A stretch of 64,000 bases of DNA from Calothrix brevissima NIES-22 (GTDB lineage: Bacteria > Cyanobacteriota > Cyanobacteriia > Cyanobacteriales > Nostocaceae). The position numbers were made by a program, and so were the translations under genes. Below, in pieces: positions 38,573-47,198 of the stretch. Positions within the stretch are counted from its first letter, which is position 1; each line of letters begins with the position of its first letter. The notes beneath the pieces are model-generated. The model was not told the origin of the DNA and did no database searches. It saw nothing but the letters and a program-made list of their open reading frames with translations. The DNA is taken from positions 124,001-188,000 of the forward strand of contig NZ_AP018207.1 of NCBI RefSeq assembly GCF_002367995.1, written 5' to 3'.

Positions 38573-41500
38573 TTACTTGGCACAACGCATACCTGTTTGT
38601 TGGGTATGACGAGATGGAACTGATTTAAGTTTTTGTGTTATTCTATACATAACATCTTTCCAAGTTCCTCCTTTAATAGTTAATGATGAATCTGCTCTAT
38701 TTAGCGATCTAATTGGCTTATTTGGGTAAAGCCAAACACGATTCTCAATATATCCTTTATAAGATTTTTGATAGTAGGATGCAGTCCATTCTTCTACATT
38801 TCCAACTAAGTTGTAGACTTCTTCCATACTTTTATCTTTTGTAGGGCTATTAACTGCTACAGTGCTTCGTGTATCTTTTCCAGATCTCACATTCGCAGGT
38901 AATGGTTCAGGAGTATCATTACCCCAGGGCCATTTGTTGCCGCTTATACCGCGTGCAGCCCTTTCCCATTCTAATTCTGTGGGCAAGCGCATTCCCAACC
39001 AATTACAGTAAGTAGCAGCATGAAAAGCTGTTACTTCTACTACGGGGTGATCTAAAAGTTGCTCGTCATTTAATTTACCAGGGTCAACTGGTTTGTCGCA
39101 ATGTCCAGCGTCAACACATAAACGATATTGACGATTAGAAACTTCATATTTTTGAATTTGGAAATTTGCAATATAAAAATGCCGTGATGGTTTTTCTTGG
39201 TTGTAGGCATCAGATTCATCCGTACCAATAATAGTGTCGCCACCAGGAATAAATACCATCTGAGTTTGCCTAATCGCCATCTGCCGCAATCCTTCTCGAT
39301 AGATGAATGAACCAATAGTACCCATAGCGATCGCACCAAGTACAAAAGCCAGCCATTGCCAACCACGTTTTGCTTGTTTCTCTCGTTGTAATTCGCGCTG
39401 TTGTTCAAGTCGTTCTCGTTCAAGTTCGTCTTTTTCGAGTTGTTCAAGTTCGCTTGTAATGCGATCGCGTTCTTTCTGACTCGCGTCAATGAACTCAAAA
39501 CTCAAACCTGATAGCGGTACAATATCAACGTGTTGTTGTAAAAACTTCTCGGCTTCTGCCAATCTCAACCCTGTTAGCAAGTAATCAACAGGCTTACCTT
39601 TATCTTCCCACTCTTGGGCTGCGGCCTGAATTCTGCGCTCAGTTCTAATCGCCTCTCGATTATTATCTAGTAAATTCTGCAACCTCGACCAATGGCGAAT
39701 CAAGGCTTCATGGGCCACATCTACTACCGCCACCTTATCCTCACCTCGGCGTTGTTCGCTAGTGACAATTAACTTGGCTTTTGCTAGTTTTAGAATTACT
39801 TGCTCTACCAACTGTGCAGATTTACTCAAAGAAACTAAATCTCGCTGTGGAACTTGCTTGCGCGTATCTGGTGTACCTTCCCCTAACTGAGTTAAATTAA
39901 TAAAAATCAAGTCTGCTATTTTTTGTTCTTCAACTGAAAATTCTTTGTAAGTTTGTTCTGCCAAATTTTCTAGAGTTTTTCTGACTCCGCCTAATTGGTG
40001 ATAACTATCTAGTTTCAACCAATTTAATGTTTGCCGTTGCCAAAGCTGCTCTAAAGTATAAGACAACAAAGGCAGCATTCCCGGTTCGGCTTCTTGTGTG
40101 GGTTGTTCTACTGCAATTCCTAAGTCTTGGAGAATAGCATTAATTAAATTTTCCTCAATCTTCCGTCCTAATTTTGCGGCGGGTTCGCGAATTGCTCGCT
40201 GTAACTCTTCCACAGACATGGGAGTTACCATCACTAAATTGCTTTCAATTAAATTAGCCAGTTCATGATATGCCGCACACTTACCTAAAAAATCATCACG
40301 CATGGCAAATATGAGGCAGAATTTATCTGCTGTTTGTTGCAGTGCCCCTAATAAACTAGCAATAAACTGCTGGCGATCGCTTGAATTTTGACAAACGGTA
40401 AAAATCTCTTCAAACTGATCGACAATTAATAGAGTGCGGGGCGATCGCGATGCTTTAATTAATCTTGCTAATCCTGTTGCTCCTTCATTTATTGCATCTT
40501 CGGCTATTTTCAACTGTTCTGCACGCTGAATATCTGTGGCTGACTCATCTAAAAAAGCCGTGGCTAAACTTACTAAAGGTTGTTCTCCGGGAGTAAAAAT
40601 CCGAATTTTCCATTCTTCTGTTCCCGGTAATCGTCGCTGTCGCTGTAATTGGTAAATCAAACCCGCCCGCAACACAGAAGATTTACCACTCCCCGATACC
40701 CCCAAGACTGCTAAAAAATTTCCCTTCCCCACCTGAATATTTTGAATCAGCTTTTGGGTTAATAGTTCTCGCCCATAAAAATAATCAGCATCTGCAACTT
40801 CAAAAAAGCGTAACCCTTTGTAAGGACAAACTCCATCGGGGATATCGATCAGAATATCTTCCCGTTCACCAGTGAGAATAATTTCTTGGTTGGGGTTATA
40901 CCATATCGGCTGTTGGGGAATATCTTTCAGAGTTTGGGCAATATACTCAATCAATTTGTCATTGTTAACTAAACCATTTGGCTGTTGTCTGGGATCTAAT
41001 CCTTGCCAAAGTGCTTTGGAAAATACCCCATGCTTACCATCAATATCTTCCTCAGCCAGTTCAAATTCTCGCGATGCAGCCATGAAAAACCGCGTTTGTT
41101 CTTGCAGCGATGTCCCTAAATCTGAAGAGGCAAAATTGAAGAGTTCTCCACTGTAGCAGCAATCTAGCCAAACTATTTGCTGCTTGACTGGGCTTTTTTG
41201 TAACAGTTCTCGCAACCATCGCAAAGAAACACCCCACTGATTTTTTCGCGGATCGACATCGCTGCTAGCTAGAAATCCTTCAGTTACACCGCCGCGATTT
41301 TTACGTAAACCATGACCGATAAAATATAACAGGGCTGTTTCAGGAATACTTGCGCCTACTGGGTTAAATAATTGAATAATCGCCTCTTCTAAGGTATCCA
41401 ACTTGACCAAGCTCTCAGATGCGACTTGACGCTGTTCGCCCTGAAGCGCTTCTGGTAGCCGCCGCACGCGAAAATCACCATATTCTTCTAATCGTTGGGC

Positions 41501-41611
41501 GATCGCTTCGGCATTGTTGGCAGCAGACACAAGATTTTTGGCTTTGCTTGTTGGAGTATCCTTGAGATAAGGATACTGATTAATTCCTACTACCAGCGCG
41601 TCTCGATTCAT
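38573..41611 (-). CDS. Caspase-like protease / nSTAND NTPase / TM / FGE-sulfatase-like protein
   Basis: A 1012-aa multidomain protein. An N-terminal C14 caspase domain (about 1-250) has His100 (YFIGHG) and Cys152 (LDCCYSG). The next segment (PYKGLRFFEVADADYFYGRE, 263-282) opens an nSTAND1-type P-loop NTPase with Walker A GVSGSGKS (304-311) and Walker B LLIVDQFEEIF, then a winged-helix region with HEALIRHW. A charged helix (about 715-755) precedes one TM (WLAFVLGAIAMGTIGSFIY). The C-terminus (about 785-1012) is an FGE-sulfatase/C-type-lectin-like domain (MVFIPGG, MRLPTELEWERAARG, NLVGNVEEW, KGGTW, GMRCAK). Such proteins are thought to sense a ligand with the C-terminus and trigger the protease. 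The ligand is unknown. Confidence 0.92.
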   Translation of the reverse strand: MNRDALVVGINQYPYLKDTPTSKAKNLVSAANNAEAIAQRLEEYGDFRVRRLPEALQGEQRQVASESLVKLDTLEEAIIQLFNPVGASIPETALLYFIGHGLRKNRGGVTEGFLASSDVDPRKNQWGVSLRWLRELLQKSPVKQQIVWLDCCYSGELFNFASSDLGTSLQEQTRFFMAASREFELAEEDIDGKHGVFSKALWQGLDPRQQPNGLVNNDKLIEYIAQTLKDIPQQPIWYNPNQEIILTGEREDILIDIPDGVCPYKGLRFFEVADADYFYGRELLTQKLIQNIQVGKGNFLAVLGVSGSGKSSVLRAGLIYQLQRQRRLPGTEEWKIRIFTPGEQPLVSLATAFLDESATDIQRAEQLKIAEDAINEGATGLARLIKASRSPRTLLIVDQFEEIFTVCQNSSDRQQFIASLLGALQQTADKFCLIFAMRDDFLGKCAAYHELANLIESNLVMVTPMSVEELQRAIREPAAKLGRKIEENLINAILQDLGIAVEQPTQEAEPGMLPLLSYTLEQLWQRQTLNWLKLDSYHQLGGVRKTLENLAEQTYKEFSVEEQKIADLIFINLTQLGEGTPDTRKQVPQRDLVSLSKSAQLVEQVILKLAKAKLIVTSEQRRGEDKVAVVDVAHEALIRHWSRLQNLLDNNREAIRTERRIQAAAQEWEDKGKPVDYLLTGLRLAEAEKFLQQHVDIVPLSGLSFEFIDASQKERDRITSELEQLEKDELERERLEQQRELQREKQAKRGWQWLAFVLGAIAMGTIGSFIYREGLRQMAIRQTQMVFIPGGDTIIGTDESDAYNQEKPSRHFYIANFQIQKYEVSNRQYRLCVDAGHCDKPVDPGKLNDEQLLDHPVVEVTAFHAATYCNWLGMRLPTELEWERAARGISGNKWPWGNDTPEPLPANVRSGKDTRSTVAVNSPTKDKSMEEVYNLVGNVEEWTASYYQKSYKGYIENRVWLYPNKPIRSLNRADSSLTIKGGTWKDVMYRITQKLKSVPSRHTQQTGMRCAK

Positions 41612-41980
41612 GAGGATGATTTAACACAGTTGAGTTAAGGATAATTATGGGTTGAATTGTAGCAATATCCCCAAGGATATAAAGCTAAATTCAAAAAATC
41701 CTCAAAATATGGCGTTATTCTACTACCTATAGCGAACTGCAATCAATAAGTTTTAAGCTCATCCTGCCCCTAGAAGGGGCAGGATTTCGCGTCAGTAGTT
41801 AGTAGTCAGTAGTCAGTTGTTTTCTTTACCACTGACCAATGACCACTGACCAATGACGCGGCGGGGCGGCTATCCCTCCTACCCCTTGAAGGGGCAGGCT
41901 TCCCGCCGCCTTTGGTGATAATTCGCGATCGCTTTGTGATCTCTGCGATTAAATTGTATCGGCTGACAATGGGTGATCGC
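41612..41980. other. Spacer with hairpin and short tandem repeats
   Basis: A 369-bp spacer. A perfect 11-bp hairpin, ATCCTGCCCCT / AGGGGCAGGAT, lies at 41761-41785 and could terminate the TPR-CHAT transcript. After it come STRR-like repeats (TAGTCAGTAGTCAGT, GACCAATGACCACTGACC; about 41793-41856) and a second half-hairpin, CCCCTTGAAGGGG. No gene is seen. Confidence 0.6.
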
Positions 41981-44653
41981 TTACTTCGCTTCCCCAATTA
42001 AAGTAAATGCAGCCCAAGCGCTAGGATTTGGATACTTTTTCATCGTCACCAACATCGCTTGACGCAACGCCTGTGCTTTATCTGGATTTTTCTGTAATTG
42101 ACGGTAAAATTCCCCCATTAATAATGCCGAAGGGCTATCGGGAATTGACCATAATGTAACAATTACACTCGGCGCACCCGCAGAAATTAAGGCGCGAGAT
42201 AAGCCAATGACACCATCGCCTGTAACTGTACCTTGGGCGGTATCGCAAGCACTTAAAACAACTAATTCGGCGTTAATTTTTAAATCTAAAATTTCATTCG
42301 CAGTTAGTAACCCATTATCTTTACCATCAGGGGCGAGAGCGACAGCACCGGGGACACCCAAACCTTTAAAATCATCAAGTAAGCCGTGGGTTGCTAGATG
42401 AATAAATCTCGCTTGGGGTAATCTTTGAATAAAAGCAGCTTTAGTTGCATTCTTACCTGTAATCGCTATGGTGTTGAAAATTTGCGCTATTTCTTTTGCT
42501 TCCGTTTCTGCGCCTGGTAAGTCTGGTAATTGTTGTGGTGCTTCGCCAATTTTGGGGGGAACACTGGGCATAATCGGATTACCCATAACTAGGACTTGAT
42601 TACCAGAAACTCGCTGCCGTTGTTTGTGAGTTAAATCTAATACTTGAATTGCTGGGGCAGTGAGGATAGTGTGTTTTTCTATTAAATATTTACCTTGCTC
42701 ATCTTGTAAAGCGGCGAAGGGCACAAGAAATAAAGATTCTTGCGGTATAAATGTTACACGCTCATCAGGATTTTTAGGTAACAAGTCAGCAATGGGATTA
42801 ATGAGTAATTTGTGCAGCTTTTGAAAGCGCTGTTTTACCTTAGTTGGATGGGGGTTGTAAGTTACTGCAATACCCCGACCTCTAACCCCGATTGACTCGC
42901 GGCTGTTGGTGACTAATTGAGCTAAGGTTGTATTTTCTTTTTGCCATAAAGGTTTAAGGTCAGCTTTGCGGAAGGTAACTTCACCTGTGGGTTTGATTAC
43001 CCAAATGTAGAGTTCTGATTCTTTAAATTCTTGTTTACCCTGAATTTTGAATTCATCACTAATAATTGAATATTGTACGAGGGTGGTATTTTGTGATTTA
43101 GCAATTTGTTTAATCTCGGCAATATTTGCTGGGGTGGGGAATTGTTCTTTGGGGTTAGTAGATAACCGGGAAGTAAGTAACTCCACAAAAGCCCGTCCTC
43201 GTCCCCGTTCGGATATTTCTAAAGCAGCATCAGTTTTATTTTGGGCAATCAAGACTTGTTGTAAAGTGCGATAGGTGTTACTTTGCGTTTCAAAAATTGA
43301 AACTTTCTCACCATCTTTTAAGTCTCGACCTCGGAGAGATTCTCTAACTTTTATGCCTGCAATTAGGGTACTTTCTGCTAAAGTAAGATTGCCTTGTTTG
43401 TAGTTAGCAAATCCTAGATTGTTCAGTGCATTACCCTCACTTTCACGGTCTTGAATTGAGCGTGCGATCGCCAAGAACTGTTGTAGGTAGTCAATGGCTT
43501 TTGGGTAGTCTGCCAACTTAAGGTAAGCAAGACCGAGATTTCCCAGTGCTGCACCCTCACTTTGACGGTCTTGAATTGAGCGTGCGATCGCTAACAATTG
43601 TTGTTCGTACTCAATGGCTTTTTTGTAGTCTCCCAAGGAATAGTAGGCAACACCGAGATTACCCAGTGCTTTACCTTCACTTTGACGGTCTTTGATTGAC
43701 TGTGCGATCGCTAACAATTGTTGTAGGTAGTCAATAGCTTTAGGGTAGTCTCCCAAGGAATAGTAGGCAACACCGAGATTACCCAGTGCTTTCCCCTCAC
43801 TTTGACGGTCTTTGATTGACTGTGCGATCGCCAACCATTGTTGTAAGTAGTCAATGGCTTTTTTGTAGTCTCCCAAGGAATAGTAAGCAACACCGAGATT
43901 ACCCAGTGCTTTCCCCTCACTTTGACGGTCTTTGATTGACTGTGCGATCGCCAACCATTGTTGTTCGTACTCAATAGCTTTTTTGTAGTCTCCCAAAGAA
44001 TAGTAGGCAAGACCGAGATTTCCTAGTGCTGCACCTTCACTTTGACGGTCTTTGATTGAGCGTGCGATCGCCAACCATTGTTGTTGGTAGTCAATGGCTT
44101 TAGGGTAGTCTCCCAAGGAATAGTAGGCAAGACCGAGATTTCCCAGTGCTTTCCCCTCACCTTGACGGTTTTTGATTTCCCGTGCGATCGCCAAGTATTG
44201 TTGTAAGTAGTCAATGGCTTTTTTGTAGTCTCCCAAGGAATAGTAAGCAATACCGAGATTACCCAGTGCTGCACCCTCACTTTGACGGTCTTTGATTGAC
44301 TGTGCGATCGCCAATACTTGTTGATGGTAATCAATGGCTTTTTTGTAGTCTCCCAAGGAATTGTAGACAAGACCAAGATTTCCCAGTGCTTTCTCCTCAC
44401 CTTGACGGTCTTGAATTTCCCGGTAAATAGAGAGTGCTTGTTGCCAAGACTGTAATGCTGTTGTAAATTGACTGGTTTGAAACTGCTCAATACCTTGTTT
44501 TAACAATCTATCTGCTTCTGCTTTCCGCGCCTGTGGTGTTTGCGCCAGTACTCGTAACTCTCCAGATGTTGCCCAAAGGCTGAAAGTTATCGGTATGGAA
44601 GCTGTCGCGATAACTAGGGCGAGGAAACTTAGACCAATTTTGTGAAAACCCAT
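41981..44653 (-). CDS. Secreted TPR-CHAT protein
   Basis: An 890-aa protein. Residues 1-40 hold a hydrophobic signal or anchor segment (GLSFLALVIATASIPITFSLW). About ten TPR repeats of exactly 40 residues follow (about 45-445; consensus ALGNLGLAYYSLGDYKKAID), nearly identical to each other. A helical linker leads to the CHAT domain (about 600-890) with His756 (HLATHG) and Cys803 (LSACDT), then GLSRALISAGAPSVIVTLW. TPR-CHAT proteins are frequent in multicellular cyanobacteria and presumably bind partners through the TPRs and cleave them. It lies upstream of the caspase operon on the same strand, with a 369-bp gap. Substrate unknown. Confidence 0.92.
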   Translation of the reverse strand: MGFHKIGLSFLALVIATASIPITFSLWATSGELRVLAQTPQARKAEADRLLKQGIEQFQTSQFTTALQSWQQALSIYREIQDRQGEEKALGNLGLVYNSLGDYKKAIDYHQQVLAIAQSIKDRQSEGAALGNLGIAYYSLGDYKKAIDYLQQYLAIAREIKNRQGEGKALGNLGLAYYSLGDYPKAIDYQQQWLAIARSIKDRQSEGAALGNLGLAYYSLGDYKKAIEYEQQWLAIAQSIKDRQSEGKALGNLGVAYYSLGDYKKAIDYLQQWLAIAQSIKDRQSEGKALGNLGVAYYSLGDYPKAIDYLQQLLAIAQSIKDRQSEGKALGNLGVAYYSLGDYKKAIEYEQQLLAIARSIQDRQSEGAALGNLGLAYLKLADYPKAIDYLQQFLAIARSIQDRESEGNALNNLGFANYKQGNLTLAESTLIAGIKVRESLRGRDLKDGEKVSIFETQSNTYRTLQQVLIAQNKTDAALEISERGRGRAFVELLTSRLSTNPKEQFPTPANIAEIKQIAKSQNTTLVQYSIISDEFKIQGKQEFKESELYIWVIKPTGEVTFRKADLKPLWQKENTTLAQLVTNSRESIGVRGRGIAVTYNPHPTKVKQRFQKLHKLLINPIADLLPKNPDERVTFIPQESLFLVPFAALQDEQGKYLIEKHTILTAPAIQVLDLTHKQRQRVSGNQVLVMGNPIMPSVPPKIGEAPQQLPDLPGAETEAKEIAQIFNTIAITGKNATKAAFIQRLPQARFIHLATHGLLDDFKGLGVPGAVALAPDGKDNGLLTANEILDLKINAELVVLSACDTAQGTVTGDGVIGLSRALISAGAPSVIVTLWSIPDSPSALLMGEFYRQLQKNPDKAQALRQAMLVTMKKYPNPSAWAAFTLIGEAK
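43441..44400 (-). repeat. 120-bp tandem repeats within the TPR region
   Basis: About eight to nine units of exactly 120 bp, each encoding one 40-residue TPR. Blocks such as GACGGTCTTTGATTGAC and TAGTCTCCCAAGGAATAGTA recur at the same phase every 120 bases. Many third codon positions are shared too, and each unit carries a HIP1-like TGCGATCGC. This points to recent DNA-level duplication or gene conversion, not ancient protein-level repeats. Confidence 0.9.
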
Positions 44654-45255
44654 AAGGAATTATGAATTATGAATGATGAAATTAAGATAGGGTGGGGATA
44701 TGCACTTTTATTGCGATCGCAATTTATGAGTAAAGTGCGATCGCCGAGCCAAAATTCCAAATTACCGCTTTACTTCCGCCACAGCGTCAGCTTGGCGGTG
44801 AGAGGAATGGGGACGAGTGAGGAGCTTCACCCCTGAGCCGAGTTGTGGCAAAGCAGCAACAGGTGACGGGGTGAGCGACGAGTGAGTAAATAAACTGAAG
44901 TTGGTTTAGATCCCAGTCGCTTCCCCACTGTTAAACACTTTACTTCTTGTAATTTTGCCTAAGTACTTATCTTCTCTCGGAAATTGGATAATTTATTTTC
45001 TGGAGGTAAAGAGTTACCAATGCCCGATGCGCAACCAGGGATCGGAGTTTCCCACCAACTTCCTCTATTTTTTTACTGATTTTCTGAATAGTTTGCATTT
45101 TTAAATGATTTGTCATCGTTCTTTTACCAACTGACTTGGTAAAAATAAGTGAAATTTGGTATGCTTAAGCATAAATTACCAAATACGTAGGTATAAGTAT
45201 CGTCAGGGTTGGTAATAAAATCTCAAATCCATCTTACCCAGCGAGTATTTTCAGC
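44654..45255. other. Spacer upstream of the ModA-like gene
   Basis: A 602-bp region with two parts. About 44690-44900 is GC-richer dispersed repeat-like sequence (GACGAGTGAGGAGCTTCACCC). About 45010-45220 holds repeated TTGGTAA/TTACCAA motifs (see the regulatory entry at 45122-45215). No gene is visible. Confidence 0.55.
45122..45215. promoter_or_regulatory. Putative operator cluster, TTGGTAA/TTACCAA
   Basis: TTTTACCAA (45122-45130) faces TTGGTAAAA (45136-45144) in a perfect 9-bp inverted repeat. ATTTGGT (45154-45160) faces ACCAAAT (45178-45184) around the perfect palindrome TATGCTTAAGCATA (45160-45173). Another TTGGTAA is at 45209-45215, and a sixth copy (TTACCAA) is further up at 45014-45020. 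The array ends 40 bp before the ModA-like start codon, a good position for a repressor or activator. The regulator is unknown. Confidence 0.55.
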
Positions 45256-46167
45256 ATGTTTTTTCTCACCCAAAGAAGACGACTCCTAAGTTGGATAGCA
45301 GCAGCAGTTGCTAGTTTAATTCTGGTAATCAGTTTACCGTTGTTGCTCAATTCCAAACATGAAACAGCCCAGGCTGCAACTACTCTGCGAGTTTATGCGG
45401 CTGTTAGTTTATCAGAAGTGCTCCCAGAAATTGAGAGTGACTTTAACGCAGCTAACCCTAGCTTAGGAGTTACCTTTGTCAATACCTTTGATTCTTCTGG
45501 AGCCTTACTTAATCAAATTAACTTGGCAGCAAACGAGTCAGCCGGGATTCCAGATATTTTTATCTCGGCGGCGACAACTCAAATGAACAGTTTGCAGAAT
45601 GCCGGAAAATTGGCTGCAGGTTGGCCTAAAACCATTGCAACAAACCGTTTAGTCTTGATTAGACCGAACAGTCCAACTGCTCCTGCTCCCTCTCCTACTA
45701 TTGCTGGTTTTGATAAATTGGTGAATGGTGCTGGGCTAAGTGGTAGAAGAGGGATTGTCATCGGCGATCCGGCAACTGTTCCAGCAGGAGCCTATGCAAG
45801 AGAAGTTCTGCAAAGTACTTTAACAGGTTGTGGAGGAGGTAGTTACAATACACTTCTCAACAGTGTGACAGCTAACAAGCTAGTATTTGCTAGCAATGTG
45901 CGTAACGTTTTGGCAGCCGTACAAAATAAAACCCTCAACGGTAACGTCATTGATGCCGGCATAGTTTACACCACCGACCAAAGAATTTCTAGTACTACTA
46001 CGCTCATCGCCACTGCACCGCAGAACTGCCACAGTGCGATTGTTTATCCGGCGGCTGTACTTAACAGAACTGCTAATCTGTCTGTTGCTAATAGTTTTGC
46101 TAACTTTTTCTCCAGTACGGCAGCCAAAAATAGGTTTACTGCGCGTGGCTTTGGTGTGCCTGCATAA
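45256..46167 (+). CDS. ModA-like (molybdate-type) substrate-binding protein
   Basis: A 303-aa exported protein. The N-terminus has an RRR stretch and a hydrophobic core (LSWIAAAVASLILVISLPLLL), a signal peptide or anchor. The mature part follows ModA architecture: LRVYAAVSLSEVLPEI at the start, then DIFISAATTQMNSL, and the ModA hallmark GDPATVPAGAYAREVL (about 173-188), ending AKNRFTARGFGVPA. ModA proteins bind molybdate or tungstate for an ABC transporter, but no ModB or ModC gene is nearby, and low-complexity stretches (SPTAPAPSPT) are inserted. It could bind another ligand or act as a sensor. The next gene is a PEP-CTERM protein 90 bp downstream. Confidence 0.82.
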   Translation: MFFLTQRRRLLSWIAAAVASLILVISLPLLLNSKHETAQAATTLRVYAAVSLSEVLPEIESDFNAANPSLGVTFVNTFDSSGALLNQINLAANESAGIPDIFISAATTQMNSLQNAGKLAAGWPKTIATNRLVLIRPNSPTAPAPSPTIAGFDKLVNGAGLSGRRGIVIGDPATVPAGAYAREVLQSTLTGCGGGSYNTLLNSVTANKLVFASNVRNVLAAVQNKTLNGNVIDAGIVYTTDQRISSTTTLIATAPQNCHSAIVYPAAVLNRTANLSVANSFANFFSSTAAKNRFTARGFGVPA

Positions 46168-46256
46168 CCTCTTTATAGATATTTGCGAGGGCTATGTCTA
46201 TAGCTCTCAATCTTTGTGACACCTTGTGATGTTTGAACTATTTGGAGTTAAATTTC

Positions 46257-46958
46257 ATGAAATCAGCCAAGAATTTTGGACTATTTGTTGCTAGCGTAAC
46301 TAGTGCGATCGCAATTACTGGCGCTCATATTCCCCAAGCACAAGCAGCAAAAGTTAATCTCGTGGTAAACGGAGATTTTGAGGCAGATCCACTGGTAGAT
46401 CCTAATTACGATCCCACCTTGCCGAATCCTTTTATTACTGGCTGGAAAAATGATAGTCAGTTGGAAGGTGGTGTTTATGCTAACCGCCTGTCAAATTATC
46501 CCAACCCAGAAACTAATGGCTTACGCAGCGTTGAACTAGGCTATACTCCTCCTGGGACATTGGCTAATCTTTCACAAACTCTAGCTACAAAGAAGAATAA
46601 TAAGTACCAACTCAACTTCTACTTAGCTTCTGTAGAAGAAGCGCCTCGTCTGGATAATATATTTCAAGTCTTTGCCGGTGGACAAAAGCTGCTAGATTTA
46701 GCAAATGTGTCTTTTCAAGGTTTCACAAAATATTCGTTAAATTTTGTTGCCAAATCCAAGGCTACAGATATCAAGTTTTCTAGTCGTACTGGATATGACT
46801 GGATGAACTTAGATGATGTGAGTGTCTATAAAGTAGATGATGATGAACAAGGTATCCCCCACTCTTCTGTTCCTGAACCCTCAACGATTGGTGGTTTGGT
46901 AATTGCTGGTTTATTAGGTGGTTGGCTCAAAAAGCGTAAGCGGGTTGTGAGTTGTTAA
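46257..46958 (+). CDS. PEP-CTERM anchored jelly-roll protein
   Basis: A 233-aa protein from the ATG at 46257 (MKSAKNFGLFV...), preferred over 46233 because TTGGAG precedes it and a clean signal peptide follows (cut near AQAAK). The mature domain begins with VNLVVNGDFEADP and has ITGWKNDSQLEGG, VELGYT and MNLDDVSVYKV, typical of DUF642-like or carbohydrate-binding beta-jelly-roll domains. The C-terminus has SVPEPSTIGGLVIAGLLGGW followed by KKRKR, the PEP-CTERM sorting signal. It is therefore exported and processed, likely at the outer surface. It probably shares a transcript with the ModA-like gene. Confidence 0.88.
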   Translation: MKSAKNFGLFVASVTSAIAITGAHIPQAQAAKVNLVVNGDFEADPLVDPNYDPTLPNPFITGWKNDSQLEGGVYANRLSNYPNPETNGLRSVELGYTPPGTLANLSQTLATKKNNKYQLNFYLASVEEAPRLDNIFQVFAGGQKLLDLANVSFQGFTKYSLNFVAKSKATDIKFSSRTGYDWMNLDDVSVYKVDDDEQGIPHSSVPEPSTIGGLVIAGLLGGWLKKRKRVVSC

Positions 46959-46979
46959 TGTTGAGCTAAGTTTCTGGAA

Positions 46980-47184
46980 GAACAGACGCGAAATTTAATT
47001 TAAGTAGGGCGGTGCAATTAAACATAACTGGCGAGGGCTGTCATTCTTACAAAGTTCTGATCGCCGGAAGCCGGCGCTCAGACTTTGCGCTTTGTCATTT
47101 GTCATTGGTAAGGGTTTCAAGCCTATTTACGTTTCGTAATATAGTTTGGTTTTTTTCCACCGACTTACTTACTCGCGTCTGTTC
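46980..47184 (-). mobile_element. MITE-like element, copy B, with internal hairpin
   Basis: The core 47001-47171 is the reverse complement of the element at 844-974, matching over both ends. Outside it is a further perfect 12-bp inverted repeat, GAACAGACGCGA (46980-46991) and TCGCGTCTGTTC (47173-47184), absent from copy A. The centre carries a strong GC hairpin (47051-47085). It fills the gap between the convergent PEP-CTERM and subtilisin genes. Confidence 0.75.
47051..47085. terminator. Strong hairpin inside MITE copy B
   Basis: AAAGTTCTGA, then CGCCGG, loop AAG, CCGGCG, TCAGACTTT: a near-perfect stem of about 16 bp. It lies between two convergent stop codons (46958 and 47199) and may end both transcripts. 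The AAAGTCTGAGC arm resembles the hairpin beyond por at 3719-3757. Confidence 0.5.
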
Positions 47185-47198
47185 AATTTTCGGTGATG

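Noticed and set aside
38573-41611. Possible diversity-generating retroelement target at the 3' end of the FGE-like domain
   Set aside because: No reverse transcriptase, no template repeat and no obvious adenine-variable block was seen nearby.
43711-44490. Long alternative frames (99 and 155 codons) within the TPR region
   Set aside because: They repeat with the 120-bp period of the TPR DNA repeats and are shadows of that gene in another frame.
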